Positions 50,130-59,300 of a DNA stretch of 64,000 bases are shown piece by piece. This DNA is from Bradyrhizobium sp. cir1 (lineage in GTDB: Bacteria; Pseudomonadota; Alphaproteobacteria; Rhizobiales; Xanthobacteraceae): positions 62,001 to 126,000 of the forward strand of contig NZ_JACIHE010000014.1 in the NCBI RefSeq assembly GCF_014198245.1, read 5' to 3'. Below the pieces are notes generated by a model, which did no database searches, was not told the DNA's origin, and saw only the letters and a program-made list of their open reading frames with translations. Every line of letters starts with the position of its first letter. Position 1 is the first letter of the stretch. Made by a program: the position numbers and the translations under genes.

Positions 50130-52577
50130 ATGGGAATCCCTCGCAGTGCATTTGCAGGCGCATTCGTATTGGCCTTCGGCTGGACTCCGGTAGCTGCGCA
50201 ACAGGTGACAGGCACTCCGGGCTCCCCTGGTGCCACGACCACCATCACCGGCCAGCAACTTCCGTCGCCGCCGCCAAAGTTTGGCGGCGTGATCAAGGAA
50301 AAGGCGTCGGAGTCGAGTTCGTGGTGGGCGCCGCGGATCGTGCCACCGAAAGGCGCGCCTAACGTGCTGCTGATCATGACGGATGACCAGGGCTTTGGGG
50401 CGCCCAGTACCTTCGGCGGCGTCATCCCCACGCCATCGATGGATCGCATCGCCAAGGCGGGGTTGCGATACACCAACTTTCATTCTACGTCGCTGTGCTC
50501 GCCGACGCGGGCCGCTCTGATCACCGGGCGCAACCATCACTCGGTTGGCTATGGGGTGGTCGGCGAAATCGCAACAGGCTTCCCGGGTTACGACTCCATC
50601 ATCCCGATCGAGAAAGGCACCATTGGTACGATCCTGAAGGCGAATGGCTACGCGACCTCGTGGTTCGGCAAGGACCACAACACGCCGTCCTACCAGTCGA
50701 GTCAGGCCGGCCCGTTCGATCAATGGCCGAATGGAATGGGTTTTGATCATTTCTACGGCTTCGTGGGTGGCGATGCGAGCCAGTGGCAGCCGAACCTGTA
50801 CCGCAACACGACGGCCATTTATCCCTTCCTCAACAATCCCGGCTGGAATCTCGAGACGGCAATGGCCGACGAGGCGATCCAGTACATGAAACAGCTCAAG
50901 GAGGTCGCGCCCGACAAGCCGTTCTTCGTCTATTACGTGCCGGGCGCCACCCACGCGCCGCATCATCCGACGCCCGAGTGGATCAAGAAGATCAGCGACA
51001 TGCACCTGTTCGATGAGGGCTGGAACAAGGTGCGCGAGACCATCTTCGCCAACCAGAAGCGGCTCGGCATCATGCCTGAGAATGCCAAGCTCACGCCATG
51101 GCCGAAGGACCTGCCGGAATGGGACTCGCTGAGCTGGGACGAGAAGAAGCTCTTCATCAAGCAGGCGGACATCTACGGGGCCTATCTCGCCTACGCTGAT
51201 CACGAGATCGGCCGGGTCATCCAGGCGGTCGAGGACCTGGGTCAACTCGACAACACCCTGATCATCTACATCGGTGGCGACAACGGCGCGAGCGCTGAAG
51301 GCATGCTCAACGGCACGCCGAACGAGTTCACCAGCTTCAACGGCGTCTCCGTGCCGGTCAAGGATCAGTTCCTCTGGTACCCGTTCTGGGGATCGGAACG
51401 GACCTTCCCGCATTACGCGGCAGGCTGGGCGTGGACGATGGATACGCCCTTCAAATGGGTGAAGCAGGTGCCGTCGCACTTCGGCGGGACCGCCCAGGGC
51501 ATGGTCATGTCCTGGCCCGGCCATATCACGGATCTGGGCAGCATCCGCCGCCAGTTCTCTCACGTCATCGACGTCGTACCGACGATCCTCGAGGCGACCG
51601 GCATTCAACAACCCGACACGATCAACGGAATCAAGCAGAGTCCCATCGAAGGCGTCAGCATGATGTACACGTGGGACAAGGCGAACGCCAATGCGCCCAC
51701 GCGGCACACCACGCAATATTTCGAGATGCTCGGCAATCGCGCCATCTATCAGGATGGATGGGTCGCAGCCACCACTCCGGCGACGATTCCGTGGGAGCTA
51801 AGCGCCAAGCCGGCACCTGATGTCATCACCGGCTACAATTGGGAACTGTACAACGTCCAGGACGACCCGACGCAGTCCAATGACCTTGCCGCCAAGATGC
51901 CGGACAAGCTCAAGCAGATGAAGGATCTGTTCTACTCCGAAGCGAAGAAGTACAATGTGCTGCCGCTCGACAACTCGACGCTCACGCGCTGGAATACCCC
52001 GCGCCCGAGTCTCACGGCAGGGCGGACGACCTTCACCTATTCGGGTGAGTTGATCGGCACACCGGCCAGCGCCGCGCCCGATATCCTGAACAAGGGCTAC
52101 ACGATCACTGCTGAGGTCAGCATCCCCGAAGGGGGCGCTGAAGGCATGATCGTGACCCACGGTGGGCGCTTCGGCGGTTATGCCCTCTTCCTGAGCAAAG
52201 GCGAGTTCGGAATTGGTCGCGGCAAGGCGGTGTTTTTGTACAACCTGCTCGACCTCAAGCGAACGGCCTGGGAGGGGCCGGAATTGACAGCCGGCAAGCA
52301 CACCATCGTCTTCGACTTCAAGTCCGACGGTCCGGGCCTCGGCAAGGGCGGCACCGGCATCCTGTCGGTAGACGGCAAGGAAGTGGCGCGGAATTCGCTG
52401 GAGCACACCATCCCGGTCACACTGCCCGAGGACGAGAGCTTCGACGTCGGGCAGGACACCCGCACCGGCATCGCGCTGGTGGAGTATCGCTACGATCCTC
52501 CATTCAACTTTACCGGCAAGATCGACAGGCTGACCGTCAAGCTCGAACCGGAGATGCAGACGGTGGGCAAGAATTGA
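50130..52577 (+). CDS. arylsulfatase, formylglycine-dependent
   Basis: An 815-residue exported sulfatase. A signal peptide covers about residues 1-23 (ending VAA before QQ). The metal pair lies in LIMTDDQGFG (D85, D86), and the residue converted to formylglycine is C123 in CSPTR, followed by ALITGR. The C-terminal 200 residues form a beta-rich domain. It would hydrolyse sulfate esters in the periplasm and needs a maturase that is not in the window. The ATG at 50130 has CGGGAG upstream; GTG at 50121 is an alternative. A FixK/FNR-type box precedes it. Confidence 0.9.
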   Translation: MGIPRSAFAGAFVLAFGWTPVAAQQVTGTPGSPGATTTITGQQLPSPPPKFGGVIKEKASESSSWWAPRIVPPKGAPNVLLIMTDDQGFGAPSTFGGVIPTPSMDRIAKAGLRYTNFHSTSLCSPTRAALITGRNHHSVGYGVVGEIATGFPGYDSIIPIEKGTIGTILKANGYATSWFGKDHNTPSYQSSQAGPFDQWPNGMGFDHFYGFVGGDASQWQPNLYRNTTAIYPFLNNPGWNLETAMADEAIQYMKQLKEVAPDKPFFVYYVPGATHAPHHPTPEWIKKISDMHLFDEGWNKVRETIFANQKRLGIMPENAKLTPWPKDLPEWDSLSWDEKKLFIKQADIYGAYLAYADHEIGRVIQAVEDLGQLDNTLIIYIGGDNGASAEGMLNGTPNEFTSFNGVSVPVKDQFLWYPFWGSERTFPHYAAGWAWTMDTPFKWVKQVPSHFGGTAQGMVMSWPGHITDLGSIRRQFSHVIDVVPTILEATGIQQPDTINGIKQSPIEGVSMMYTWDKANANAPTRHTTQYFEMLGNRAIYQDGWVAATTPATIPWELSAKPAPDVITGYNWELYNVQDDPTQSNDLAAKMPDKLKQMKDLFYSEAKKYNVLPLDNSTLTRWNTPRPSLTAGRTTFTYSGELIGTPASAAPDILNKGYTITAEVSIPEGGAEGMIVTHGGRFGGYALFLSKGEFGIGRGKAVFLYNLLDLKRTAWEGPELTAGKHTIVFDFKSDGPGLGKGGTGILSVDGKEVARNSLEHTIPVTLPEDESFDVGQDTRTGIALVEYRYDPPFNFTGKIDRLTVKLEPEMQTVGKN

Positions 52578-52646
52578 CGATCCAGTAATTCGTCTCGCGG
52601 CGCGGCGTTAGACTTGCCTTCGCGTTTCAAAAAAGTCGCAAGGCGG

Positions 52647-52660
52647 TTGCGATGGATCAA
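52647..52660. promoter_or_regulatory. FixK-type box before a 66-codon gene
   Basis: TTGCGATGGATCAA fits the relaxed FixK2 pattern TTG(A/C)-N6-(T/G)CAA. It is centred about 77 bases before the ATG at 52731. The match is weaker than at 50054 and 53013, but the spacing is similar. Confidence 0.45.
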
Positions 52661-52730
52661 GCCGATCCGTCCCGGCTTCCTCCCTACTGGCGACAAGGGA
52701 AAAGGGGCATCTGCTTCGAGGAGGCAGGTC

Positions 52731-52931
52731 ATGGCGCAACAGGTATCGGGTGGTGTTGCCGAAGACCTACGCATTGAGGGCCGCGATGACGTTAGCGAAG
52801 CACAGTCGACTTTCGACCGCCTGTTGAGGGCCTATTTCGCAAGGCTTCTGGTCAGAGAAGTCGCGGCGAACGGGATCAATCACTCGTTCGAGCTTCCTTT
52901 TTCGCAAGGCGGCCATTCGCGCTCGACGTAG
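52731..52931 (+). CDS. small protein of 66 residues, unknown function
   Basis: MAQQVSGGVAEDLRIEGRDD opens a short protein with a helical middle (STFDRLLRAYFARLLVREVA) and a polar end. GAGGAGG lies before the ATG. It is the second of three consecutive genes preceded by a FixK-type box. No family is recognised. Confidence 0.45.
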   Translation: MAQQVSGGVAEDLRIEGRDDVSEAQSTFDRLLRAYFARLLVREVAANGINHSFELPFSQGGHSRST

Positions 52932-53012
52932 CACCACCCGGCGCGACGGTCTGGCATACCTTGGCACCGTCGCGATGCGAGATGCACGCGATGGAGGAAC
53001 GCCGGGGCCAGC

Positions 53013-53026
53013 TTGATCTGGATCAA
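53013..53026. promoter_or_regulatory. FixK/FNR-type box before a small secreted protein gene
   Basis: TTGATCTGGATCAA is a perfect TTGAT-N4-ATCAA site, centred 68 bases before the ATG at 53088, almost the same spacing as for the arylsulfatase. A class II start near 53061 would leave a leader of about 27 bases. Confidence 0.62.
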
Positions 53027-53087
53027 GGCCGATCCCGCAACACCATGTCTCGTTAGACCTGACGTTCACCGAGTGCCGGAGATTTGC

Positions 53088-53447
53088 ATGTCTCTCGCTG
53101 CATCACGCGTCTTCATCCTCACCTCTGCCGCCGCGGCCATTGCGGACACGGCATTTGCCCGGGACAGCACGTCCTCCAGGCTGCGTCTGCCGAAGGCACA
53201 CCGTCCCATGAGGATGATGTGCCCGCTTGCGGTCCTTTTCGCCCTGGAAGCGGTGTTGACGACGGCCGCGTTTGCCAAGACGCCGCGCGCAAAAGTCGTG
53301 ACGGTCGTCGATGTTCGCCAGGCTCCGCCTCGAGCGACGAGCTGCGGCAGCAGCTTTGTGTGCAGACAAGACTTATTTGATCGCAGCAACAGGAACAATT
53401 TGAGATTCGATTGGCCTGCTCCTCCGGCTCAGCCTGGCCAATTCTGA
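53088..53447 (+). CDS. small secreted protein, unknown function
   Basis: A 119-residue frame with CGGAG six bases before the ATG. It contains two signal-like segments: one at the start (LAASRVFILTSAAAAIADTAFA) broken here as residues 3-24, and a second from Met 41 (MMCPLAVLFALEAVLTTAAFA, within 43-63). Either Met could be the true start (ATG 53208 for the second). The rest is short with two cysteines and a Pro-rich end. It follows a FixK/FNR-type box. No family is recognised. Confidence 0.5.
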   Translation: MSLAASRVFILTSAAAAIADTAFARDSTSSRLRLPKAHRPMRMMCPLAVLFALEAVLTTAAFAKTPRAKVVTVVDVRQAPPRATSCGSSFVCRQDLFDRSNRNNLRFDWPAPPAQPGQF

Positions 53448-53510
53448 GGCAATCTCTGTAATGGCATTGCAAGGTTATTGGTTTGATAGAGCGTTATTAA
53501 GGAGGTCAAG

Positions 53511-53885
53511 ATGACGATCGCAGCATTATCTGCAGCGCTCCTCGGAACGCAATTGTTCGTGATGCCCGTCTCCGATCGCGTCCCCGAATTGAAGGTAGAG
53601 GCGACGTGCAAGGCGACCACAGCTGATGACAAGGCAATGGGGCTTGCGCTTCCTCAGAGCTTTGCGGACTGCATGCGCGACGAGTCGGACGCGCAGCAAC
53701 AGCTCTCCACGATTTGGGGCGACACTCCCGGTCCTGTCCGCAACAGCTGCGAAGGGGAAGCCATAGCCGGAGGAAGCCAGAGTTATGTCGACCTTCTCAC
53801 CTGCATCCAGATGGCAGGGTGGGCGAAGTCACCCTCGACCGCGACGCGGCTGAGGGGAGCAAGCAGGACTCGAAATTCACAGTGA
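53511..53885 (+). CDS. small exported protein with conserved cysteines, unknown function
   Basis: A 124-residue protein with a hydrophobic start (TIAALSAALLGTQLFVMPVS). Four cysteines are spaced in a helical region (CKATTADD, FADCMRDESDAQQQL, RNSCEGEA, LLTCIQMAGWA). The Ala-x-CM-RDE...SYVDLLTC pattern is familiar from small rhizobial hypothetical proteins. A strong AAGGAGG precedes the ATG. The final 25 residues are Arg/Ser-rich and may be a frameshifted end. Confidence 0.6.
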   Translation: MTIAALSAALLGTQLFVMPVSDRVPELKVEATCKATTADDKAMGLALPQSFADCMRDESDAQQQLSTIWGDTPGPVRNSCEGEAIAGGSQSYVDLLTCIQMAGWAKSPSTATRLRGASRTRNSQ

Positions 53886-53974
53886 TCCGCCTCTCGCGTC
53901 GAAAGCGTGGCTCGCTCTGCTTGGCAGCCTGTCGATTGTGGCACACCTGATCATTTGAAAGAAGGAGCGATTGT

Positions 53975-54325
53975 ATGAGACGCATTCCGCTTGGCATCGC
54001 CGCAATGGCTTTGGCGTTTGCGCCGACCGTTCTGTCGGCTCAATCGATCAATCTCACCGGCATCTACAAATGCGTTCAGATGTGCCGGGGAAATCTCCCG
54101 GCTCACATTACCCAGAACGGAACTGAAATTAATCTCGTGACGGAAGCAGGGCAGCCATCCCGCGCCTGGCCGGACTGGTACTGGCCCGCAAACCGGATCT
54201 GGATCGACGCATTCAATCAGAGTGCGGTCTATTCGCCGGATGGCATGCTCATTCAGTTCGATAGTGGCACGATCTGGCAGCGCGATTTGGCGCCGCTCCC
54301 GCCCCCACCGCCCCGGCGCCGGTAA
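53975..54325 (+). CDS. small secreted protein, unknown function
   Basis: A 116-residue protein with a clear signal peptide (residues 1-22, ending VLSA before QS). The mature part has a KCVQMC pair of cysteines, ends in PPPPPPRRR, and looks beta-rich (ITQNGTEINLVTEAGQP). GAAGGAG precedes the ATG. It overlaps a decayed minus-strand frame at its 3' end. No family is recognised. Confidence 0.6.
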   Translation: MRRIPLGIAAMALAFAPTVLSAQSINLTGIYKCVQMCRGNLPAHITQNGTEINLVTEAGQPSRAWPDWYWPANRIWIDAFNQSAVYSPDGMLIQFDSGTIWQRDLAPLPPPPPRRR

Positions 54326-54545
54326 GCGCCGCAGCTTCTGCAAGAGACAGGTCGATTTCCTGCTCAACGGGATCGAGAGCAGAAATTGCGCCGCTGACGA
54401 TGAACTCGATCTCGCCTTCCGGACATCTGAGTTTGAGATAATGCGCGGCCTTGTCCCAATCGTTGCAGTTCCACACGCCCCGTGGTCTCTGGCGACAACA
54501 AGGCGAGATATTGCGGATCGTTGATCAGCGCGTCGACCAAGGAAT
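54249..54545 (-). pseudogene. decayed partner gene of the small antitoxin-like gene
   Basis: Just after the stop of the 73-residue gene a frame begins LVDALINDPQYLALLSPETT, but it continues coherently only after a frame change: WDKAAHYLKLRCPEGEIEFI and SGAISALDP in the next frame. Together they look like one protein broken by a frameshift and truncated. The K-L-R-C-P-E-G-E-I-E-F block is reminiscent of nucleotidyltransferase-type toxins (AbiEii group), which would suit a toxin-antitoxin pair; this is a guess from a short segment. Confidence 0.35.
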
Positions 54546-54767
54546 CTACGCCAGCCGCTCAAGCGCGCGCTCCAATGCAGGGTTGGTTTCGCCAGTGGCC
54601 GAGAGCAGCGCCGCGGCCTTAGGCGGCAGCCTGACGGCGTGATCCTCGCCGGACTTGCGGCGGACTAGCACCTCAACCCGATCGCCCTTGCCGAGCTTGT
54701 CGAAGGCCTTGGCCGCCTTGCGGTCCTGGTCCGAGAGTTCGACAAATTGCATTATGTGGGTGGTCAT
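54546..54767 (-). CDS. small antitoxin-like protein
   Basis: A 73-residue soluble protein (THIMQFVELSDQDRKAAKAF, GKGDRVEVLVRRKSG, VRLPPKAAALLSATG). The strand-turn-strand middle and the R-L-P-P-K-A-A-A-L-L segment resemble small DNA-binding antitoxins found in rhizobia. AAGGA precedes the ATG. The gene directly downstream is a frame-broken remnant, so this may be the surviving half of a toxin-antitoxin pair. Confidence 0.5.
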   Translation of the reverse strand: MTTHIMQFVELSDQDRKAAKAFDKLGKGDRVEVLVRRKSGEDHAVRLPPKAAALLSATGETNPALERALERLA

Positions 54768-54950
54768 TGGGCCGTCCTTACCAAGCCCTAATATAAGTCT
54801 CGTTGCCGTTAACTGAAATATCTGAAAGAAGATCATCCAACGGCGGATTTTCCAGACGATTTTAGCCGTCGCGTGCAGGTGTATGACTGCCGCGGGCGGT
54901 CGAACGGCATGCTTTCTGTCTACCGTGTTCCCGAAGAATGGGCCTCGCGC

Positions 54951-56069
54951 ATGAGCGAATATCAGTACTACGAATTTCAAGCGATCGATCGACCTCTCGA
55001 CCAGGCTGCGCAGGAGGCCCTGCGATCGATTTCTTCGCGGGCGCGGATCACAGCTACAAGCTTCATCAATCATTACGAATGGGGTGATCTCAAAGGTGAC
55101 CCACGCAAGTTCATGGAACGCTGGTTCGACCTTCATCTCTATCTCGCGAATTGGGGCACGCGGCGTCTCATGATCAAGGTGCCCAAGCGCTTTGTGAACC
55201 AGGCGGAGCTGAAACCCTTTCTCCGCGAGATCGATTGGGCCGAGGTATGGATCTCCGACGATAACCTGATCGTCGATATTCAGCGTCACGAGGAGGGAGG
55301 CTACGATGAATGGGATGAGGACGGCTCCGGTCGGCTCGCTGCGCTCGCGCCGTTGCGAACCGATATACTCTCAGGAGACTTTCGCCTGTTTTATTTGCTT
55401 TGGCTGACAGCGGTGCAGGACGAATTGATTTCGGATGATGACGTCGAGCCGCTGCCCGGCATAGCTCCGTTGACCGGCCCGCTCGACGGCTTTGCGGAAT
55501 TTTTCTGCATCGATTCCGACCTTGTGCAGGCGGCCGCGGAATCGGGTGCAGATGATCCGGGAATATCCGAGGGCAATCTGCGAAAAGCGTTGGCGGCCAT
55601 TCCCGAGCGCGAGAAGATCGAGCTCCTTCTGCGCATTGTTGACGGCGACTCCTATGTGGGTGCGGAGCTCAGGAGCAGACTTCGCAAGAAAAGCCCGGTA
55701 CCGAGAGGACACCGCACGGCCGGCACATTGCGAATGCGAGCACAGGAGATCAGAAACGCACGCGAGCGTGCCGACGCCGAGCGGCGTGAGAAGGAAGCAC
55801 GCCATCGGGCTGCGGAAGCCGAAAAGGCACGTCGTGAGCGGTTGAAAGCCCTCAAGCAGCGCGGTGACGGCGTCTGGCGCGAGATCGAGCAAGGGATCGA
55901 ACGCCGCAACCCAGCGGGGTATGACCTTGCGATAGGCCTTCTTTCCGATCTTCGCGCGCTCGCCGTAGAGGAGGGAAGCCAGGGTGATTTCAATGGTCGC
56001 GTCGGCGCGATCCGGGCGCGTCACGAGAAGAAGGGCAGGTTCATTGAGCGGTTGGACAAGCTTGAATGA
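54951..56069 (+). CDS. unknown protein of 372 residues with C-terminal coiled coil
   Basis: The opening SEYQYYEFQAIDRPL, followed by SRARITATSF and YEWGDLKGDP, is a conserved N-terminus I have seen on unannotated bacterial proteins, without an established function. Residues about 260-310 are a strongly charged Arg/Glu/Ala helix (coiled coil). The start is chosen at the Met of this block; the frame opens 26 codons earlier and no start has a good ribosome site. It ends 63 bases before the displaced tRNA fragment and so lies just outside the DUF4132 islet. Confidence 0.6.
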   Translation: MSEYQYYEFQAIDRPLDQAAQEALRSISSRARITATSFINHYEWGDLKGDPRKFMERWFDLHLYLANWGTRRLMIKVPKRFVNQAELKPFLREIDWAEVWISDDNLIVDIQRHEEGGYDEWDEDGSGRLAALAPLRTDILSGDFRLFYLLWLTAVQDELISDDDVEPLPGIAPLTGPLDGFAEFFCIDSDLVQAAAESGADDPGISEGNLRKALAAIPEREKIELLLRIVDGDSYVGAELRSRLRKKSPVPRGHRTAGTLRMRAQEIRNARERADAERREKEARHRAAEAEKARRERLKALKQRGDGVWREIEQGIERRNPAGYDLAIGLLSDLRALAVEEGSQGDFNGRVGAIRARHEKKGRFIERLDKLE

Positions 56070-56132
56070 CGGTGACGTGGTGTCACCGCAACGAGGCCCA
56101 GACAGCGGAATAGACCTGTCGGTAGCCTGGAT

Positions 56133-56167
56133 GCAGGACTCGAACCTGCAACCAGACCGTTATGAGC
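56133..56167 (-). repeat. displaced 35-base tRNA-Ile2 fragment, candidate attachment site
   Basis: These 35 bases match exactly the anticodon arm, variable loop and T arm of the intact tRNA gene (60629-60663), in the same orientation. The match stops at the T arm, and the acceptor 3' strand is not conserved. Integrases often use this part of a tRNA gene as the crossover, which leaves one intact gene and one distal fragment. Confidence 0.7.
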
Positions 56168-56352
56168 TGCAGGATAACGATCAGCCTTATTGATTTTTCT
56201 GCGGTTTCGGTTGCGTTCGATGGTCTTGGTCGGGCTCTGATCAAGTTGTTTCTGGTGCGAAACTGGTGCGCTGAGTGGCTGGTCGAAAGTGTTCGTGCGC
56301 AAGTCAGGGCCGAACAAGCTTCGACCATCAAATAAGCAAGTGTGACTGCTGC

Positions 56353-59300
56353 CTATAGCTGGCGCAGGATCACGGGATCGGTGATCTTATCGTCGGCGGC
56401 GAGCAGCAGCGCCTTGGAGATGATGATTGACAACGTGCGGTCGCCCTCGAATGGCAACCAGATCCTGTCGCCTTCCGCAGAGCTCTTGGGAACGATGCAG
56501 ATGTGCCTGCCGCCGCGCGAGCAGGCGCCCGAACCGAGATGAATTTCGTATTCGTGCCAGGTGCCCCGCACGACCAGATAGCGATCCTCGAGTTTCAGTA
56601 GCGGCGCGATCTTGAGGCGCGGCACGATCCGCTCAAGCATGGCGCGACGTCTCTTGCCGGACTCGACCAGCGTTGCCGTGTTGGTCTGGAGCCAGTAGTC
56701 CTGGGCATGGCGGGCCCACTGGTTGGGATGATCGGCATCGCGGCCGCGGTCGAGCCAATCGGGATCCGCCGCAATTGATGCCACCGCCGTGAAGAGATCG
56801 GCGTGGCGCATGATTTCCGAAAAGACGACCGGCGGTATCTCGGTCAGAGCCACCGGATCTCCCCGGCGCGGGCCATTCGCACTGTCGCCGGCGCCTTCGT
56901 GCACGCGGTGGAATTGGACGCGGTCCGTCGAAACATAGGCGTATGCGGCGCTACCCGACACTTGGGGATCATCGCCGCCCGCACCTTTCACCCAGTAGTC
57001 GGCCACGAGATTGTAGGCCGGAATGACCAGATGCCATGGTTCGTCATTCGCGGCATCGACCCACATACGATGCGTCACGCGCCATCCATTGAGCCGCGCG
57101 AGCGTCATGGCCTGGTGCTGCTTGAGAATATGCGCTGCCCAGCGATTGCTATAGGTTCCGGTAGCGCGTTCGGCATCGGTCAGCGCGTAGACCTCGCGCC
57201 AGACCTGCGCGAAGGACTGGGTTACCTGCAACGCCTCCAGCCGGTCGCGCCAGGCCTCGACCGCAGCGACCTCGGCATCCATCGGGTGCCACAGTCGCAC
57301 CGTCGCGCCGTCCAGCGAGACCCGGTTGCCGGCGACGTCGAGCAACGACTCTCCCGCATCGTCGGGTAGCGCTGCCGCGCTTTGGCCATCCGGCCCGTCG
57401 ATCCACCAGACAAGCTTGCGCGCAAAGCCGCGCATCAAGGGATGATCGAGGTAGCGCGACCGCCAGATGTCGGCCGGCCAGGCGCGAGGCTGCAGATAGA
57501 AATGCTGGAGCCGCTGCGGCTGTATCGCCAAGTCCGCATTGAGTTCCTTGAGGTCGGCCTGAACCTCCTTGAACAGGCCCTTCTCGTCCTTCATGGCCTT
57601 CGAAGGTGATTTCAACTGCTTGCCCGCGTCATCGAACCATTCGAGCTTTGCGGAATTGCGTGCCACGCGAAACACCGCTTTCCCTTGCTCGAATGCAACG
57701 TGGCGCGTGCCGTCGCGACCGAGCCCATGGGTCGGCACCGAGATTTCGTCGAGTTCGGCGCGGCCGATGCCCGCCTTGTGCGCGGCTTCGTTGAGCTTGG
57801 TGTCGATCTTCGACTTGACCTTCGGATATTTCACCCGCGCGAGGATGCGGGCGAGATAGGGCACCCCGGCGCCATCAGGCAATTCGGCCAGCACCCAGAG
57901 GCAGGCGTTTCCGAGCTTCTCCGAGCGCATTCCAATTCCCTCGCGCGTCACATAGCATTGCTTCAGCGCAAAGTCGGTGAGCATCGGGCCAACGTCGGCG
58001 GCGGGCAGCGAGGCCGAGGCGTAGATCATGGTGCGCAGATAGGCCTCGCCTGTCACACCAAAATGCCCGATAAAGGGGCTCGCAACCTCAACAATGCGCC
58101 GCAGATGGTCGAGCCGTGTCTCCTGGGGCAGCGTCTCCCAGATCACGCGGACATCCTGCTGCCATTTCGCTGATGGCGCTGAGCGCTTCTCGATCTGGTG
58201 CGTAAGACTCGCCAGCTTCTGGGTTGCATCGGGCTGGCTTTCGACCAATGGCCGGAACGCGCCGCGCAGCTCGTGCAACATACGCCCTCGCTCGATGAAT
58301 AATGTGACCATCGGGACATAGGTCGATGTCCGGTCCCGCAAAAAGGAGGCATTGAAGTGCAGCCCGGCGGCGCCGATCAGGCGGCCGACTTCCCCGACGC
58401 GTCCATCGCCTTCGGGTACGGCCTCGATCGCGTAGCTGAGCCTTGCCAGGCCTTCGAGATAGTCGCTGTGTACCCGGTCATAGAGGCGCGGCTCGAGCAG
58501 GCTGCCGAAATGCTCCTCCAGCTTCCGCAATTCCGTGTAGTCGCCGGAACGGAAATCAGGCAGTTCGATCGGGGGAAGGTTGGCAGCCTTTTCGGGATCG
58601 CTCCCGGCATGGTGCGCACCGTCGCGGAGAACTTCCCGCACATCGGCAGCCCAGACCACATAAGCGCTGTGCCCGATTAGCTGTTTCAGCGCCTGCGCGG
58701 TTTGCCCGCCGGGATGGGCCTGCGCGGTCTTGAGCAGCTGTTTGAGGATGAGCCGGCTAGTCTCGGTGCGATAATGCTCCTTGCACGTGAGCAGGAATAT
58801 CAACCGTGCGTGATCCCGATCGGGATCGGCCAACTCCATTTTGCTCTTGGACATCTCGATCGCCAGCGTATCGAGCCACGGTATCGTGCGTGCCGGCGGC
58901 TCGAGTTCATGGGAGAAGAATCCATTGTGCCGCGCGAGAGCCTGCAGGTTGTTGTAGCCGCTGGACGTGACGATGATATCCAGCAGATGTGAAAATGCCT
59001 TGCCCCTGGCTCGCGCATCCGCGCCGAACAAGTTCTGCAGGGCTTGGGACTGATGGGAACGGCTGTGATAGAGGTCTTTTCCGCCATCCAACACGTGCTC
59101 GAGCACCGGGCCGAGCAGTGGACCAGCGTCAGCAACCAACAGATCTCGCCGGAGCTGGACCTCACGGCTTTTCACTGCCCACAGGGCGAGGGTCGGGATT
59201 TCCTCCCTCGCAACGCCGAGCGCGGGCAGATTTTCCTCAACCAACTTGCGAAACTGTGATGCGCCGAGTTTCTGGCCTTGCAAAGTGGCATCGAGGAAGG

